From: Streptomyces sp. CoH27 | GTDB lineage: Bacteria; Actinomycetota; Actinomycetes; Streptomycetales; Streptomycetaceae | Direction: 5' to 3' | Assembly: GCF_020181035.1 (NCBI RefSeq) | Contig: NZ_JAIQYY010000007.1 | Coordinates: forward strand, 102,337-166,336 | DNA length: 64,000 bases | In this document: positions 51,379 through 59,738 of the stretch, piece after piece | Layout: every line of letters begins with the position of its first letter | How positions within the stretch are numbered: the stretch's first letter is position 1 | The notes under the pieces: generated by a model | Seen by the model: only the letters and a program-made list of their open reading frames with translations | Databases searched by the model: none | Told to the model about the DNA's origin: nothing | Made by a program: the position numbers and the translations under genes

Positions 51379-51873
51379 GTGACGACACGTGGAGTTCTGT
51401 ACGTGCACTCCGCGCCGCGCGCGCTGTGCCCGCATGTCGAGTGGGCGGTCGCCGGGGTGCTCGGCACGCGCGTCAACCTCGACTGGATCCGGCAGCCCGC
51501 GGCCCCCGGCACCTGGCGTTCGGAGTTCTCCTGGCAGGGCGAGGCGGGTACGGCGTCCAAGCTGGCCTCGGCCCTGCGCGGCTGGCATCTGCTCCGCTTC
51601 GAGGTCACGGCCGAGCCCTGCCCGACCGCCGAGGGCGAGCGCTACAGCTGCACCCCCGACCTCGGCATCTTCCACGCCGTCACCGGCATCCACGGCGACA
51701 TCCTCATCCCCGAGGACCGCCTGCGCGCCGCCCTCCAGCGCAGCCAGCGTGGCGAGACCGACCTGGAGGCCGAACTCGCCAAGCTCCTGGGCAAGCCGTG
51801 GGACGACGAACTGGAGCCGTTCCGGTACGCGGGCGAGGGAGCTCCGGTGCGCTGGCTGCATCAGGTGGTGTGA
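51379..51873 (+). CDS. DUF3145-domain protein
   Basis: Conserved actinobacterial protein of 164 aa, the family's normal size when started at the GTG at 51379, which has GGAGG 5 bases upstream; an ATG at 51310 is in frame. It has TRGVLYVHSAPRALCPHVEW (3-22), INLDWIRQ-like VNLDWIRQPAAPGTWRSEF and ILIPEDRLRAAL. No signal or membrane segment. Function unknown; it is persistently encoded beside the fab cluster in Streptomyces, convergent to fabF. The 298 bp upstream (51081-51378) holds only promoter-like space, nothing else recognised. Confidence 0.9.
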   Translation: MTTRGVLYVHSAPRALCPHVEWAVAGVLGTRVNLDWIRQPAAPGTWRSEFSWQGEAGTASKLASALRGWHLLRFEVTAEPCPTAEGERYSCTPDLGIFHAVTGIHGDILIPEDRLRAALQRSQRGETDLEAELAKLLGKPWDDELEPFRYAGEGAPVRWLHQVV

Positions 51874-51900
51874 GCATCAGCAGTGGTGTGAGCATCAGCA
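51865..51900 (+). repeat. 18-bp tandem duplication across the DUF3145 stop
   Basis: GTGGTGTGAGCATCAGCA occurs twice back to back (51865-51882, 51883-51900). The stop codon TGA lies inside the first copy, so the protein is unaffected. CATCCAGCA and CATTCAGCA follow as decayed partial units. Confidence 0.8.
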
Positions 51901-51921
51901 CATCCAGCACATTCAGCACAT

Positions 51922-51959
51922 GAGGAAGGGCCCCCACCAGCCGGTGGGGGCCCTTCCTC
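51922..51959. terminator. strong bidirectional terminator, DUF3145/fabF
   Basis: GAGGAAGGGCCCCCACC (51922-51938) pairs with GGTGGGGGCCCTTCCTC (51943-51959), a perfect 17-bp stem with a 4-base loop, between convergent genes. Confidence 0.9.
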
Positions 51960-51968
51960 TGCCGTGTG

Positions 51969-53231
51969 TCAGATGGTGCGGAACGCCAGCACCACGTTGT
52001 GACCGCCGAAGCCGAACGAGTCGTTCAGCGCGGCGATGCGGCCCTCGGGCAGCTGACGGGCCTCGCCGCGGACGACGTCCGCGTTGACCTCGGGGTCGAG
52101 GTTCTCCAGGTTGATCGTCGGCGGAGCCGTACGGTTCACGAGCGCCAGGATCGACGCGACCGTCTCGATACCGCCGGCGCCACCGAGCAGATGCCCGGTC
52201 ATCGACTTGGTCGCGGAGATCGCCATGTGGTCGACGTCGTCGCCGAACACCTTGCGCAGCGCCTTGATCTCGGCCACGTCACCCTGCGGCGTCGAGGTGG
52301 CGTGCGCGTTCACGTGCACGACCTCGGCCGGCTTCAGGTCGGTGTTGTCCAGCAGGTTCTGCAGCGCGTGCGCGATGCCGTTGCCGGACGGCTCGGGCTG
52401 CGTGATGTGGTGGGCGTCGGCGGAGATGCCCTGGCCCACCGCCTCGACGTAGATCCGGGCACCGCGGGCCTTCGCGTGCTCCTCGGACTCCAGGACGATC
52501 ACACCGGCACCCTCGCCGAGCACGAAGCCGTCGCGGCCGGAGTCGTAGGGACGCGAGGCGCCCTGCGGGTCGTCGTTGTTCTTGCTCATCGCCATCATGT
52601 TGCCGAACGCGGCGATGGGCAGCGGGTGGATGGCGGCCTCGGTACCACCGGCCACGACCACGTCCGCACGCCCGGTGCGGATCATCTCGATCGCGTACCC
52701 GATGGCCTCCGCGCCCGAGGCGCAGGCCGAGACCGGGGTGTGCACGCCCGCGCGGGCGCCCAGCTCGATGCCGACGTTGGCCGCCGGGGAGTTGGGCATC
52801 AGCATCGGCACGGTGTGCGGGGAGACGCGGCGTACGCCCTTGTCCTTGAGGACGTCGTACTGGTCCAGGAGGGTCGTCACGCCGCCGATGCCAGAGGCGA
52901 CGACCGCACCCAGCCGGTCGGGGTTCACGGACGGGTCCTCACCGGCCTTGGCGGTGAAACCGGCGTCCTTCCAGGCCTCCTGAGCGGCGATCAGCGCGAA
53001 CTGCGCGGACCGGTCCAGCTTGCGGGCCTGCGGGCGGGGGATGATCTCGGACGGGTCGACGGCGATCTGCGCGGCGATACGGACCGGCAGGTCGGCCGCC
53101 CACTCCTGCTCCAGGAGGCTGACGCCGGACGTGCCGGCGACGAGGGCCTGCCAGAACGACGCTGCGTCGCCACCCAGCGGTGTGGTTGCGCCGATACCGG
53201 TGACGACCACGGTGCGATTGGTCGGGCTCAC
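51969..53231 (-). CDS. fabF: beta-ketoacyl-ACP synthase II (FabF)
   Basis: Condensing enzyme of 420 aa that elongates acyl-ACP with malonyl-ACP. The active-site Cys170 is in VSACASGAEAIG, and the two catalytic histidines are in VNAHATSTPQGD and SMTGHLLGGAGG; the last motif SFGFGGHN is intact. Start GTG with GGAGAAAG upstream. Last gene of fabD-fabH-acpP-fabF, 84 bp after acpP. In S. coelicolor this FabF is essential for type II fatty acid synthesis, and the operon is activated by FasR. Confidence 0.97.
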   Translation of the reverse strand: MSPTNRTVVVTGIGATTPLGGDAASFWQALVAGTSGVSLLEQEWAADLPVRIAAQIAVDPSEIIPRPQARKLDRSAQFALIAAQEAWKDAGFTAKAGEDPSVNPDRLGAVVASGIGGVTTLLDQYDVLKDKGVRRVSPHTVPMLMPNSPAANVGIELGARAGVHTPVSACASGAEAIGYAIEMIRTGRADVVVAGGTEAAIHPLPIAAFGNMMAMSKNNDDPQGASRPYDSGRDGFVLGEGAGVIVLESEEHAKARGARIYVEAVGQGISADAHHITQPEPSGNGIAHALQNLLDNTDLKPAEVVHVNAHATSTPQGDVAEIKALRKVFGDDVDHMAISATKSMTGHLLGGAGGIETVASILALVNRTAPPTINLENLDPEVNADVVRGEARQLPEGRIAALNDSFGFGGHNVVLAFRTI

Positions 53232-53315
53232 GGGAATTCTTTCTCCAACGGATGCGGGAATCTACGGCGAAACACCGCCGGGTGGCGGGGCCTAGCAGCG
53301 GGACTGAGGGGTGGC

Positions 53316-53564
53316 TCAGGCCTGGTGCTTGAGGATGTACTCGGTCGCGTCGCCGACCGTCTTGAGGTTCTTGACGTCCTCGTCCGGGATCTTCACGTCG
53401 AAGCGCTCCTCGGCGGCGACGACAACCTCGACCATGGACAGCGAGTCGACGTCCAGGTCGTCGGTGAAGGACTTGTCCAGCTGGACGTCCTCGACGGGGA
53501 TCCCGGCGATCTCGTTCACGATCTCGGCGAGACCGTCGACGATCTCCTTCTCAGTGGCGGCCAT
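53316..53564 (-). CDS. acpP: acyl carrier protein
   Basis: Acidic helical carrier of 82 aa. The phosphopantetheine attachment Ser41 is in DLDVDSLSMVE. It shuttles acyl chains among FabD, FabH and FabF, encoded on both sides. AAGGAG lies 7 bases before the ATG. Gaps of about 80 bp on each side within the operon leave room for a processing site or stronger translation of this abundant protein. Confidence 0.97.
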   Translation of the reverse strand: MAATEKEIVDGLAEIVNEIAGIPVEDVQLDKSFTDDLDVDSLSMVEVVVAAEERFDVKIPDEDVKNLKTVGDATEYILKHQA

Positions 53565-53643
53565 CTTGGCGCTCCTTCTTGATGTTCCAGACGGTTTGTG
53601 GCAGTTGTCCCCCTGCCGGATCGCATGATCCGGCACGGAGTGC

Positions 53644-54675
53644 CTAGGGGAGGGTAACGACCGTGGCGGCGTACACGAGACCCGCCCCGAATCCGATGAC
53701 GAGCGCGGTGTCGCCGCTCTTCGCCTCCCCGGTCGCCAGGAGCCGCTCCATCGCGAGCGGGATCGAGGCGGCCGAGGTGTTGCCGGTGGTGCGGATGTCA
53801 CGGGCGACCGTGACGTGCTCCGGCAGTTTGAGAGTCTTCACCATCGAGTCGATGATCCGCACATTGGCCTGGTGCGGGATGAAGACGTCCAGGTCGTCCG
53901 GGCTGATCCCGGCCGCGTCCAGCGCCTGCTGGGCGACCTTCGCCATCTCGAACACGGCCCAGCGGAACACCGCCTGGCCTTCCTGCGTGATCGCGGGGAA
54001 CTTGACGTTGCCGTCGCTGTCCACCGGAAGCTCGGAGACGTCGCCGATCCGGAAGCGGTCCCACGGGATGGTCTGCTTGATGGTCTCCGACTTGTCGCCC
54101 TCGGAGCCCCACACGGTCGGGCCGATGCCCGGCTCCTGCGAGGGGCCGACGACGACCGCGCCCGCGCCGTCGCCGAACAGGAAGGCCGTGGCCCGGTCCT
54201 CCAGGTCGGTCAGGTCGCTGAGCCGCTCCACGCCGATGACGAGCACGTACTCGGCGGAACCCTCCACGACCATGCCCTTGGCGAGCGTCAGGCCGTAGCC
54301 GAAGCCCGCGCAGCCCGCCGAGATGTCGAAGGCGGCGGCCTTGTCGGTGCCCAGCTTGTCGGCGATCTCGGTGGCGACGGCCGGGGTCTGGCTGAAGTGC
54401 GACACGGTCGAGACGACCACGGCACCGATCTGCTCGGCGTCGATGCCGGCGTCCGCGATCGCCTTGCCGGCGGCCTCGACGGACATCGCCGCGACGGTCT
54501 CCTCGGGGCCGGCCCAGTGCCGCGTCTCGATGCCGGAGCGCGAGCGGATCCACTCGTCGGACGAGTCGATCTTCTCCAGGATCACCTCGTTGGGCACCAC
54601 CCGGGTCGGCCGGTAGCCGCCGACACCGAGGATGCGCGCATACGGGGCGCCCTTGCTGGGCTTGATCTTCGCCAT
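53644..54675 (-). CDS. fabH: beta-ketoacyl-ACP synthase III (FabH)
   Basis: Initiating condensing enzyme of 343 aa, joining a short acyl-CoA to malonyl-ACP. The catalytic triad is Cys122 (DISAGCAGFGYG), His in VFIPHQANVRI and Asn in TTGNTSAAS. Streptomyces FabH prefers branched starters such as isobutyryl-CoA. The ATG follows GGAG and is 10 bp after the fabD stop. Confidence 0.97.
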   Translation of the reverse strand: MAKIKPSKGAPYARILGVGGYRPTRVVPNEVILEKIDSSDEWIRSRSGIETRHWAGPEETVAAMSVEAAGKAIADAGIDAEQIGAVVVSTVSHFSQTPAVATEIADKLGTDKAAAFDISAGCAGFGYGLTLAKGMVVEGSAEYVLVIGVERLSDLTDLEDRATAFLFGDGAGAVVVGPSQEPGIGPTVWGSEGDKSETIKQTIPWDRFRIGDVSELPVDSDGNVKFPAITQEGQAVFRWAVFEMAKVAQQALDAAGISPDDLDVFIPHQANVRIIDSMVKTLKLPEHVTVARDIRTTGNTSAASIPLAMERLLATGEAKSGDTALVIGFGAGLVYAATVVTLP

Positions 54676-54685
54676 CTACGGCTCC

Positions 54686-55624
54686 TTAGGCGTCGGCGCC
54701 GGCGTGCTCGGAGATGAGCTCGCGGGCCGCGTCGAGATCGTCGGGGGTCTTCAGAGCGAGCGTCGTGACACCGGGCAGCGCACGCTTGGCCAGGCCGGTG
54801 AGCGTGCCGCCTGGGCAGACCTCGATGAGCGCGGTGACGCCCAGCTCCTTGAACGTCTCCATGCACAGGTCCCAGCGCACGGGGTTGGCGACCTGGCCGA
54901 CGAGCCGCTCAAGGACCTCGGCGCCGCTCCCGACCTTCCGGCCGTCCTTGTTGGAGACGTAGGTGACCTTCGGGTCGGCGGGCGTCAGCTTCGCGGCGGC
55001 CTTGGCCAGCGTGTCGACGGCCGGGGCCATGTGGCGGGTGTGGAAGGCGCCGGCGACCTTCAGCGGGACGACCTTGCGGACGCCCTCGGGCTTGTCCTCG
55101 GCCAGCGCGGCCAGCTGCTCCAGGGTGCCCGCGGCGACGATCTGGCCCGCGCCGTTGATGTTCGCCGGGGTCAGGCCCAGCTTCTCCAGGTGCGCGATCG
55201 ACGTGTCCGGGTCGCCGCCGAGCAGCGCCGACATGCCGGTCTCGGTGATCGCGGCGGCGTCGGCCATCGCCAGACCCCGCTCGCGGACCAGGCGCAGGGC
55301 GGAGGTGTCGTCCAGGACTCCGGCGAAGGCGGCGGCGGTGATCTCGCCGACGCTGTGACCGGCGACCGCGCCCGGCGCGAACCCGGAAATGTCACCGAGT
55401 GCCGCGGCGGACAGGATTCCGGCGGCGACCAGCAGCGGCTGGGCCACCGCGGTGTCCCGGATGGCGTCGGCGTCGGCCTCGGTGCCGTAGTGAACCAGGT
55501 CCAGCCCGATGGCGTCCGACCACGCGGCGACGCGGTCACGGGCACCGGGCAGTTCGAGCCAGGGGGTCAGGAAGCCGGGCGTCTGGGCGCCCTGGCCGGG
55601 AGCGACGAGTACGAGCACTCTCAC
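54686..55624 (-). CDS. fabD: malonyl-CoA:ACP transacylase (FabD)
   Basis: Acyltransferase of 312 aa that loads malonate onto ACP. The nucleophile Ser91 is in GHSVGEI, the catalytic His is in AGAFHTRHM, and the N-terminal oxyanion motif is APGQGAQTPG. First gene of the operon, starting GTG at 55624 with only a weak purine-rich site upstream. In Streptomyces the same FabD also serves polyketide synthases. A dyad in its promoter region (55680-55709) is a candidate FasR site. Confidence 0.97.
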   Translation of the reverse strand: MRVLVLVAPGQGAQTPGFLTPWLELPGARDRVAAWSDAIGLDLVHYGTEADADAIRDTAVAQPLLVAAGILSAAALGDISGFAPGAVAGHSVGEITAAAFAGVLDDTSALRLVRERGLAMADAAAITETGMSALLGGDPDTSIAHLEKLGLTPANINGAGQIVAAGTLEQLAALAEDKPEGVRKVVPLKVAGAFHTRHMAPAVDTLAKAAAKLTPADPKVTYVSNKDGRKVGSGAEVLERLVGQVANPVRWDLCMETFKELGVTALIEVCPGGTLTGLAKRALPGVTTLALKTPDDLDAARELISEHAGADA

Positions 55625-55679
55625 ACTCTCTCTTGGGGACGGCCGGGGCCGCCCGTGGGGACAGGGACGAAGAACACGG

Positions 55680-55709
55680 AGGGCTTTTGTATGGCCCCGA
55701 CAAAACCCT
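55680..55709 (-). promoter_or_regulatory. dyad in the fabD promoter, candidate FasR site
   Basis: AGGGcTTTTGT (55680-55690) and ACAAAACCCT (55700-55709) form a hyphenated inverted repeat with a 9-base spacer, AT-rich against the GC background. It lies 56 bases upstream of fabD and reaches into the fasR stop. FasR is known to bind the fabD promoter; that this dyad is the site is inference, and a role as a weak fasR terminator is an alternative. Confidence 0.45.
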
Positions 55710-56937
55710 ACGTTTGAGGTTCGCCGTCGGCCAGACGCCCCAGGATGAGCGCGATCCGCAGTGTGAAGGCGGATCGTACATCCGAAGGCGACCAGCCGGT
55801 GACGTCAGTCACACGTCGGAGCCGGTAGCGCACGGTGTTCGGGTGAACGAAGAGCATCCGGGCGGCGCCTTCCAGGCTGCTCGCCTGCTCCAGGTAGACA
55901 CTCAGGGTTTCGAGGAGCGCCGAGCCGGCCTCCTCCAGCGGTCTGTAGATCTCCTCCACCAGCTGCTCGCGGGCGCTCGGATCGCCCGCGATGGCACGCT
56001 CCGGCAGCAGATCGTCCGCCAGCACCGGCCGCGGCGCGTCCTGCCAGGCGGAACACGCCTTCAGTCCCGCGGCGGCGGCCTGCGCGGACCGCGTGGCGGC
56101 CAGCAGATCCGGTACGACGGGCCCGGCGACGACCGGCCCGGCGGCGAAGGGTCCGATCAGCGACTTGGCGACGGCGAGCGGGTTGTCGCTCCCGCCCGCG
56201 ATCACCACCAGACGGTCCCCGAGGACACCGGTGAGCACCTGGAGCTTGGCGTGCCGCGCGGCCCGCCGGATCGCCTCCACGGTCAGCTCGCTGTCCCCGT
56301 CGGGCGCGGTCCCGAGGACGACACAGACATGCTCGGGCGAGTTCCAGCCGAGCGCGGCGGCCCGGCTGACGGCCCCCTCGTCGGCTTCTCCGCTGAGCAC
56401 GGCATTGACGACGAGGGACTCCAGCCGCGCGTCCCAGGCACCGCGTGCCTCGGCGGCCTGGGCGTACACCTGGGCGGTGGCGAAGGCGATCTCCCGGGCG
56501 TACACGAGCAGCGCCTCGCGCAGCACGCTCTCGTCGCCCGGCGCGGCCACCTCGTCGATGGCGCTCTCCATGACCTCGATGGTGGTCCGCACCATCTCCA
56601 CGGTCTGCCGCAGCGTGATGGCCCGCGTCAGCTCGCGCGGCGCCGTGCCGAAGACGTCGGTGGAGATCGCCTGCGGCGCGTCCGGGTGCCGGAACCACTC
56701 GGTGAAGGCGGCGATACCCGCCTGGGCCACGAGCCCGATCCAGGAACGGTTCTCCGGTGGCATCGCCCGGTACCACGGCAGGGTCTCGTCCATGCGCGCG
56801 ATGGCCTGCGCGGCGAGGGACCCGGAGGACTTCTCCAGCCGCTTGAGGGTCGCGGAGTGCGGGTGGGCGTCGCGAGCGTGGTGAGCGGCGCGGGAATCCG
56901 CGTGGGGATCGCTGCTGCGGGATTCGGGTTCGGGCAC
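55708..56937 (-). CDS. fasR: fatty acid synthesis activator FasR (PucR-type)
   Basis: Regulator of 409 aa with the CdaR/PucR layout. An N-terminal helical sensor region (about 60-160) is followed by a GGDEF-like middle part and a C-terminal HTH_30 domain SLEGAARMLFVHPNTVRYRL (about 357-376). In S. coelicolor the gene in this exact place, fasR, activates fabD-fabH-acpP-fabF and is needed for normal lipid synthesis. Strand and order here match. It lies 83 bp upstream of fabD. Confidence 0.95.
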   Translation of the reverse strand: MPEPESRSSDPHADSRAAHHARDAHPHSATLKRLEKSSGSLAAQAIARMDETLPWYRAMPPENRSWIGLVAQAGIAAFTEWFRHPDAPQAISTDVFGTAPRELTRAITLRQTVEMVRTTIEVMESAIDEVAAPGDESVLREALLVYAREIAFATAQVYAQAAEARGAWDARLESLVVNAVLSGEADEGAVSRAAALGWNSPEHVCVVLGTAPDGDSELTVEAIRRAARHAKLQVLTGVLGDRLVVIAGGSDNPLAVAKSLIGPFAAGPVVAGPVVPDLLAATRSAQAAAAGLKACSAWQDAPRPVLADDLLPERAIAGDPSAREQLVEEIYRPLEEAGSALLETLSVYLEQASSLEGAARMLFVHPNTVRYRLRRVTDVTGWSPSDVRSAFTLRIALILGRLADGEPQT

Positions 56938-57045
56938 GTGGACAAGACTGCCTTATCCGGACCTGGCCGTGTGCCGCCGGGTCGGAGGTCGGGACGGGGG
57001 CGGGGCGTCGGCATGGCTCGCGGCAGGGCTACCGTGGTGCCCGTG

Positions 57046-57699
57046 ATGGAGGTACGGCGCGCCGCTGAGCGCTATCGCGGAGGGGAGCCGGAGGCCGGGA
57101 TCGACACCTGGCACGCCTTCTCCTTCGGTCCGCACTACGACCCCGGGAACCTGCGCTTCGGCGCGGTGATCGCCTGCAACGAGGAGCACCTCGCCCCCGG
57201 CGCCGGCTTCGACGAACACCCGCACAGCCACACCGAGATCGTCACCTGGGTGATCGAGGGCGAACTCACCCACCGCGACTCCACGGGCCACGAGACGACG
57301 GTCCGTCCGGGCGACGTCCAGCACCTCAGCGCTGCGGCGGGCGTCCGCCACGTGGAACGCAACGCCGGCGCCGTCCCCCTGACCTTCCTCCAGATGTGGC
57401 TGGCGCCGGTGGAGCCGGGCGGCGAGCCGTCGTACGAGATCGTCCCGGGCATCGCCGACGCCACGCCCTACGCCCTCCCGGCGGCCGGCGCGATGCTCCA
57501 CGTCCGCCGTTTGGCGCCGGGCGAGCGCACGGCGGTCCCGGACGGCGCGTATGTGTACGTCCACGTGGTGCGGGGCGAGATCCGGCTGGCGGGGGAGGAG
57601 CTGGGGGCGGGGGATGCGGCGCGGATCACACAGGCGCAGGACGTGGAGGCGGTGGGGCTGTCGCCGGCGGAGCTGCTGATGTGGGAGATGACCGCTTAG
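57046..57699 (+). CDS. pirin-family protein
   Basis: Cupin-fold protein of 217 aa. The first cupin has the metal site in FDEHPHSHTEIVTWVIEGEL and VQHLSAAAGVRHVE (three His and one Glu); the second domain is degenerate and short. The ATG at 57046 starts the conserved MEVRRAAERY; an ATG at 57013 is in frame. Pirins include quercetin dioxygenases and regulators of pyruvate metabolism, so the role is open. Divergent from fasR. Confidence 0.93.
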   Translation: MEVRRAAERYRGGEPEAGIDTWHAFSFGPHYDPGNLRFGAVIACNEEHLAPGAGFDEHPHSHTEIVTWVIEGELTHRDSTGHETTVRPGDVQHLSAAAGVRHVERNAGAVPLTFLQMWLAPVEPGGEPSYEIVPGIADATPYALPAAGAMLHVRRLAPGERTAVPDGAYVYVHVVRGEIRLAGEELGAGDAARITQAQDVEAVGLSPAELLMWEMTA

Positions 57700-57727
57700 C
57701 TGCGGGCAGTCGTGCCGCTGGGGCGAT

Positions 57728-57815
57728 GGGGGTGCCCCCGGTCGAGCGAAGCCGAGACTGGGGGAGGGTGGGCGGTGGGGGTCCCCCGCGCGAGCGAAGC
57801 CGGGCGTGGGGGAGG
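57728..57815. repeat. two copies of a dispersed Streptomyces palindromic repeat
   Basis: Copy 1 (57728-57767) starts GGGGGTGCCCCCGGTCGAGC and has GAAGCCGAGACTGGGGGAGG; copy 2 (57777-57815) starts GGGGGTCCCCCGCGCGAGCG and has AAGCCGGGCGTGGGGGAGG. They share the GAGCGAAGCC core and G5/C5 hairpin head. I know the same element from many Streptomyces intergenic regions. It occupies the gap between the convergent pirin and serine hydrolase genes and could terminate both. Confidence 0.6.
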
Positions 57816-57861
57816 CACCCGGCCGGCGCCGGCAAGCGGCCCAACCCCCGCCCAGCCGACC

Positions 57862-58683
57862 TCAGCTGCGCAACTCGCCGAGCACCGCATCCGTGAACAC
57901 CGGCCACGCCTCGACCGCCCAAGGTCCGAACGCCCGGTCGGTCAGTGCGGCGCACGCCACCCCCGCGTCCGGGTCGATCCACAGGAACGTACCCGACTGC
58001 CCGAAGTGCCCGAAGGTGCGCGGGGAGGACGAACTCCCGGTCCAGTGGGGCGACTTGGAGTCACGGATCTCGAAGCCCAGACCCCAGTCGTTCGGGTTCT
58101 GGTGGCCGTACCCGGGCAGGACACCCTTCGTCCCGGGGTGCTGCACGGTCATCGCCGCCGCCACCGTCCGGGGATCCAGCAGCCGGGGCGCCTGCACCTC
58201 CGCCGCGAAGCGGAGCAGGTCCGTGACGGTGGACACGCCGTCCTTCGCCGGTGAGCCCTCCAGCGACGTGTCCGTCATGCCCAGCGGCTCCAGCACCGCC
58301 TGGCGCAGGTACTCGGCGAAGGGGATGTCCGTCGCCTTGGCGATGTGATCGCCGAGCTGCTCGAAGCCGGCGTTGGAGTACAGCCGCCGCTCGCCGGCCG
58401 GGGCCGTCACCCGGTGCTCGTCGAAGGCCAGCCCGGAGGTGTGGGCGAGGAGATGGCGGACGGTCGCACCGGGCGGCCCGGCCGGCTCGTCCAGCTCGAT
58501 CGCGCCCTCCTCGTACGCCACGAGCGCCGCGTACGCCGCCAGCGGCTTGGTGACCGAGGCGAGCGGAAAGCGGTGCCCGACGGGGCCGTACGTCCCGAGG
58601 ACGGTCCCGTCGGCACGTACGACACCCGCCGCCGCGGTGGGGACGGGCCAGTTCTCGATCGACGCGAGGCTCTTCAGCGACAT
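57862..58683 (-). CDS. serine hydrolase, beta-lactamase family
   Basis: Protein of 273 aa with no leader. Motifs are SVTK (SxxK, about residue 43), YSN (YxN) and HFGQSG. Like the other such gene at 39035 it is probably an esterase or peptidase. It lies 19 bp downstream of the GNAT gene on the same strand, so the two may form a transcript. Confidence 0.93.
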   Translation of the reverse strand: MSLKSLASIENWPVPTAAAGVVRADGTVLGTYGPVGHRFPLASVTKPLAAYAALVAYEEGAIELDEPAGPPGATVRHLLAHTSGLAFDEHRVTAPAGERRLYSNAGFEQLGDHIAKATDIPFAEYLRQAVLEPLGMTDTSLEGSPAKDGVSTVTDLLRFAAEVQAPRLLDPRTVAAAMTVQHPGTKGVLPGYGHQNPNDWGLGFEIRDSKSPHWTGSSSSPRTFGHFGQSGTFLWIDPDAGVACAALTDRAFGPWAVEAWPVFTDAVLGELRS

Positions 58684-58702
58684 GCAGCCGAGCCTATGCG
58701 GC

Positions 58703-59179
58703 TCACAGCAGCAGCCGCATCGACGGGTCGGGGTCACGGGTGAAGCCGAGGGAGGCGTAGAGCGGTTCGGCATCGGTGGAGGCGGTGAGGAGCACGTACC
58801 CGGCGCCCCGCGCGCGGAACCAGGCCAGCAGTTCCTCCATGCACGCGCGTGCGTACCCGCGCCGGCGGGCGTCCGGGTCGGTGGCGACGCTGAAGACGTA
58901 CCCGACCCGCCCGTGCGGATTGCCGGGCTTCCCGATGCGGTACTCCAGAGTCCCGACCACCAGCGCGGCCAGCGCCCCCGGCCGGTCCGGATGGTCCACG
59001 ACGAAGGCCGCGAAGTCCCCGTCGGCCTCGGCGAGCCGCTCCCGCAGCGTCGGCAGGGACTCCGCGTGCCAGTCCACCGGTGCGGAACTCCCGTCGCTCC
59101 GCAGGGAGTCGATCATGATCTGGCGCAGCCGCAGCACTTCGTCGGCGTCCTCGGGCAGGGCCCGGCGTACAAGACTCAT
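58703..59179 (-). CDS. GNAT N-acetyltransferase
   Basis: Acetyl-CoA-dependent acetyltransferase of 158 aa. The pyrophosphate-binding motif A is VATDPDARRRGYARACMEEL (about 98-117) and the terminal LYASLGFTRDP is typical. Substrate unknown. The ATG at 59179 lacks a Shine-Dalgarno. Divergent from a MerR gene, in whose promoter region a strong dyad lies. Confidence 0.92.
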   Translation of the reverse strand: MSLVRRALPEDADEVLRLRQIMIDSLRSDGSSAPVDWHAESLPTLRERLAEADGDFAAFVVDHPDRPGALAALVVGTLEYRIGKPGNPHGRVGYVFSVATDPDARRRGYARACMEELLAWFRARGAGYVLLTASTDAEPLYASLGFTRDPDPSMRLLL

Positions 59180-59239
59180 GCGTCGCACGCTAACCACTCG
59201 CCCCGGCGTACGTCCCGCGCATTCTTTACCGGGCCCCGC

Positions 59240-59270
59240 TTGCTTGGAGTGCACTCGAAGGCCATAGCGT
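59240..59270 (+). promoter_or_regulatory. MerR-type promoter with 19-bp spacer and dyad
   Basis: TTGCTT (59240-59245) and TAGCGT (59265-59270) are 19 bp apart, the stretched spacing of MerR-controlled promoters. CTTGGAGTGCACTCGAAG (59243-59260), a dyad with one mismatch per arm, occupies the spacer. The MerR ATG is 6 bases after the -10, so the message is probably leaderless. Confidence 0.62.
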
Positions 59271-59276
59271 GGGTGC

Positions 59277-59732
59277 ATGACGGTGATGCAGACCACGCCA
59301 GCGGACACCGCGAGCACGACCCCCGCCGACATCTGCTCCGCCCCGCCCAGACGTCATCCGCGCCCCGACGGCCAGGACCGCTACACGATCAGCGAGGTCG
59401 TCGCGTTCACCGGCCTGACCGCGCACACCCTGCGCTGGTACGAGCGGATCGGCCTGATGCCGCACGTCGACCGTTCCCACACCGGCCAGCGCCGCTACAG
59501 CAACCGCGATCTGGACTGGCTGGACTTCGTGACCAAGCTGCGGCTGACGGGCATGCCGGTGGCGGACATGGTGCGGTACGCGGAACTGGTCCGGGAGGGC
59601 GAGAGCACGTACGCCGAGCGCCAGGAACTGCTGGAGTCGACGCGCCGGGACGTGCTGGCCCGGATCGCGGAACTGCACGACACCCTGTCCGTCCTGGACA
59701 GGAAGATCAGCTTCTACGCGCGCGAGCGGTGA
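59277..59732 (+). CDS. MerR-family transcriptional regulator
   Basis: Regulator of 151 aa. A ~35-residue Thr/Ala/Pro-rich N-terminal extension precedes the winged HTH YTISEVVAFTGLTAHTLRWY and RSHTGQRRYSNRDLDWLDFV. The dimerisation helix runs through the TYAERQELLESTRRDVLARI segment. It has no cysteine pattern for metal or Fe-S sensing (only one Cys, in the extension), so it is likely a small-molecule sensor of the AdhR/NmlR-like group. Probably autoregulated through the dyad in its promoter; the divergent GNAT gene may also respond. Confidence 0.93.
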   Translation: MTVMQTTPADTASTTPADICSAPPRRHPRPDGQDRYTISEVVAFTGLTAHTLRWYERIGLMPHVDRSHTGQRRYSNRDLDWLDFVTKLRLTGMPVADMVRYAELVREGESTYAERQELLESTRRDVLARIAELHDTLSVLDRKISFYARER

Positions 59733-59738
59733 TCCCCG

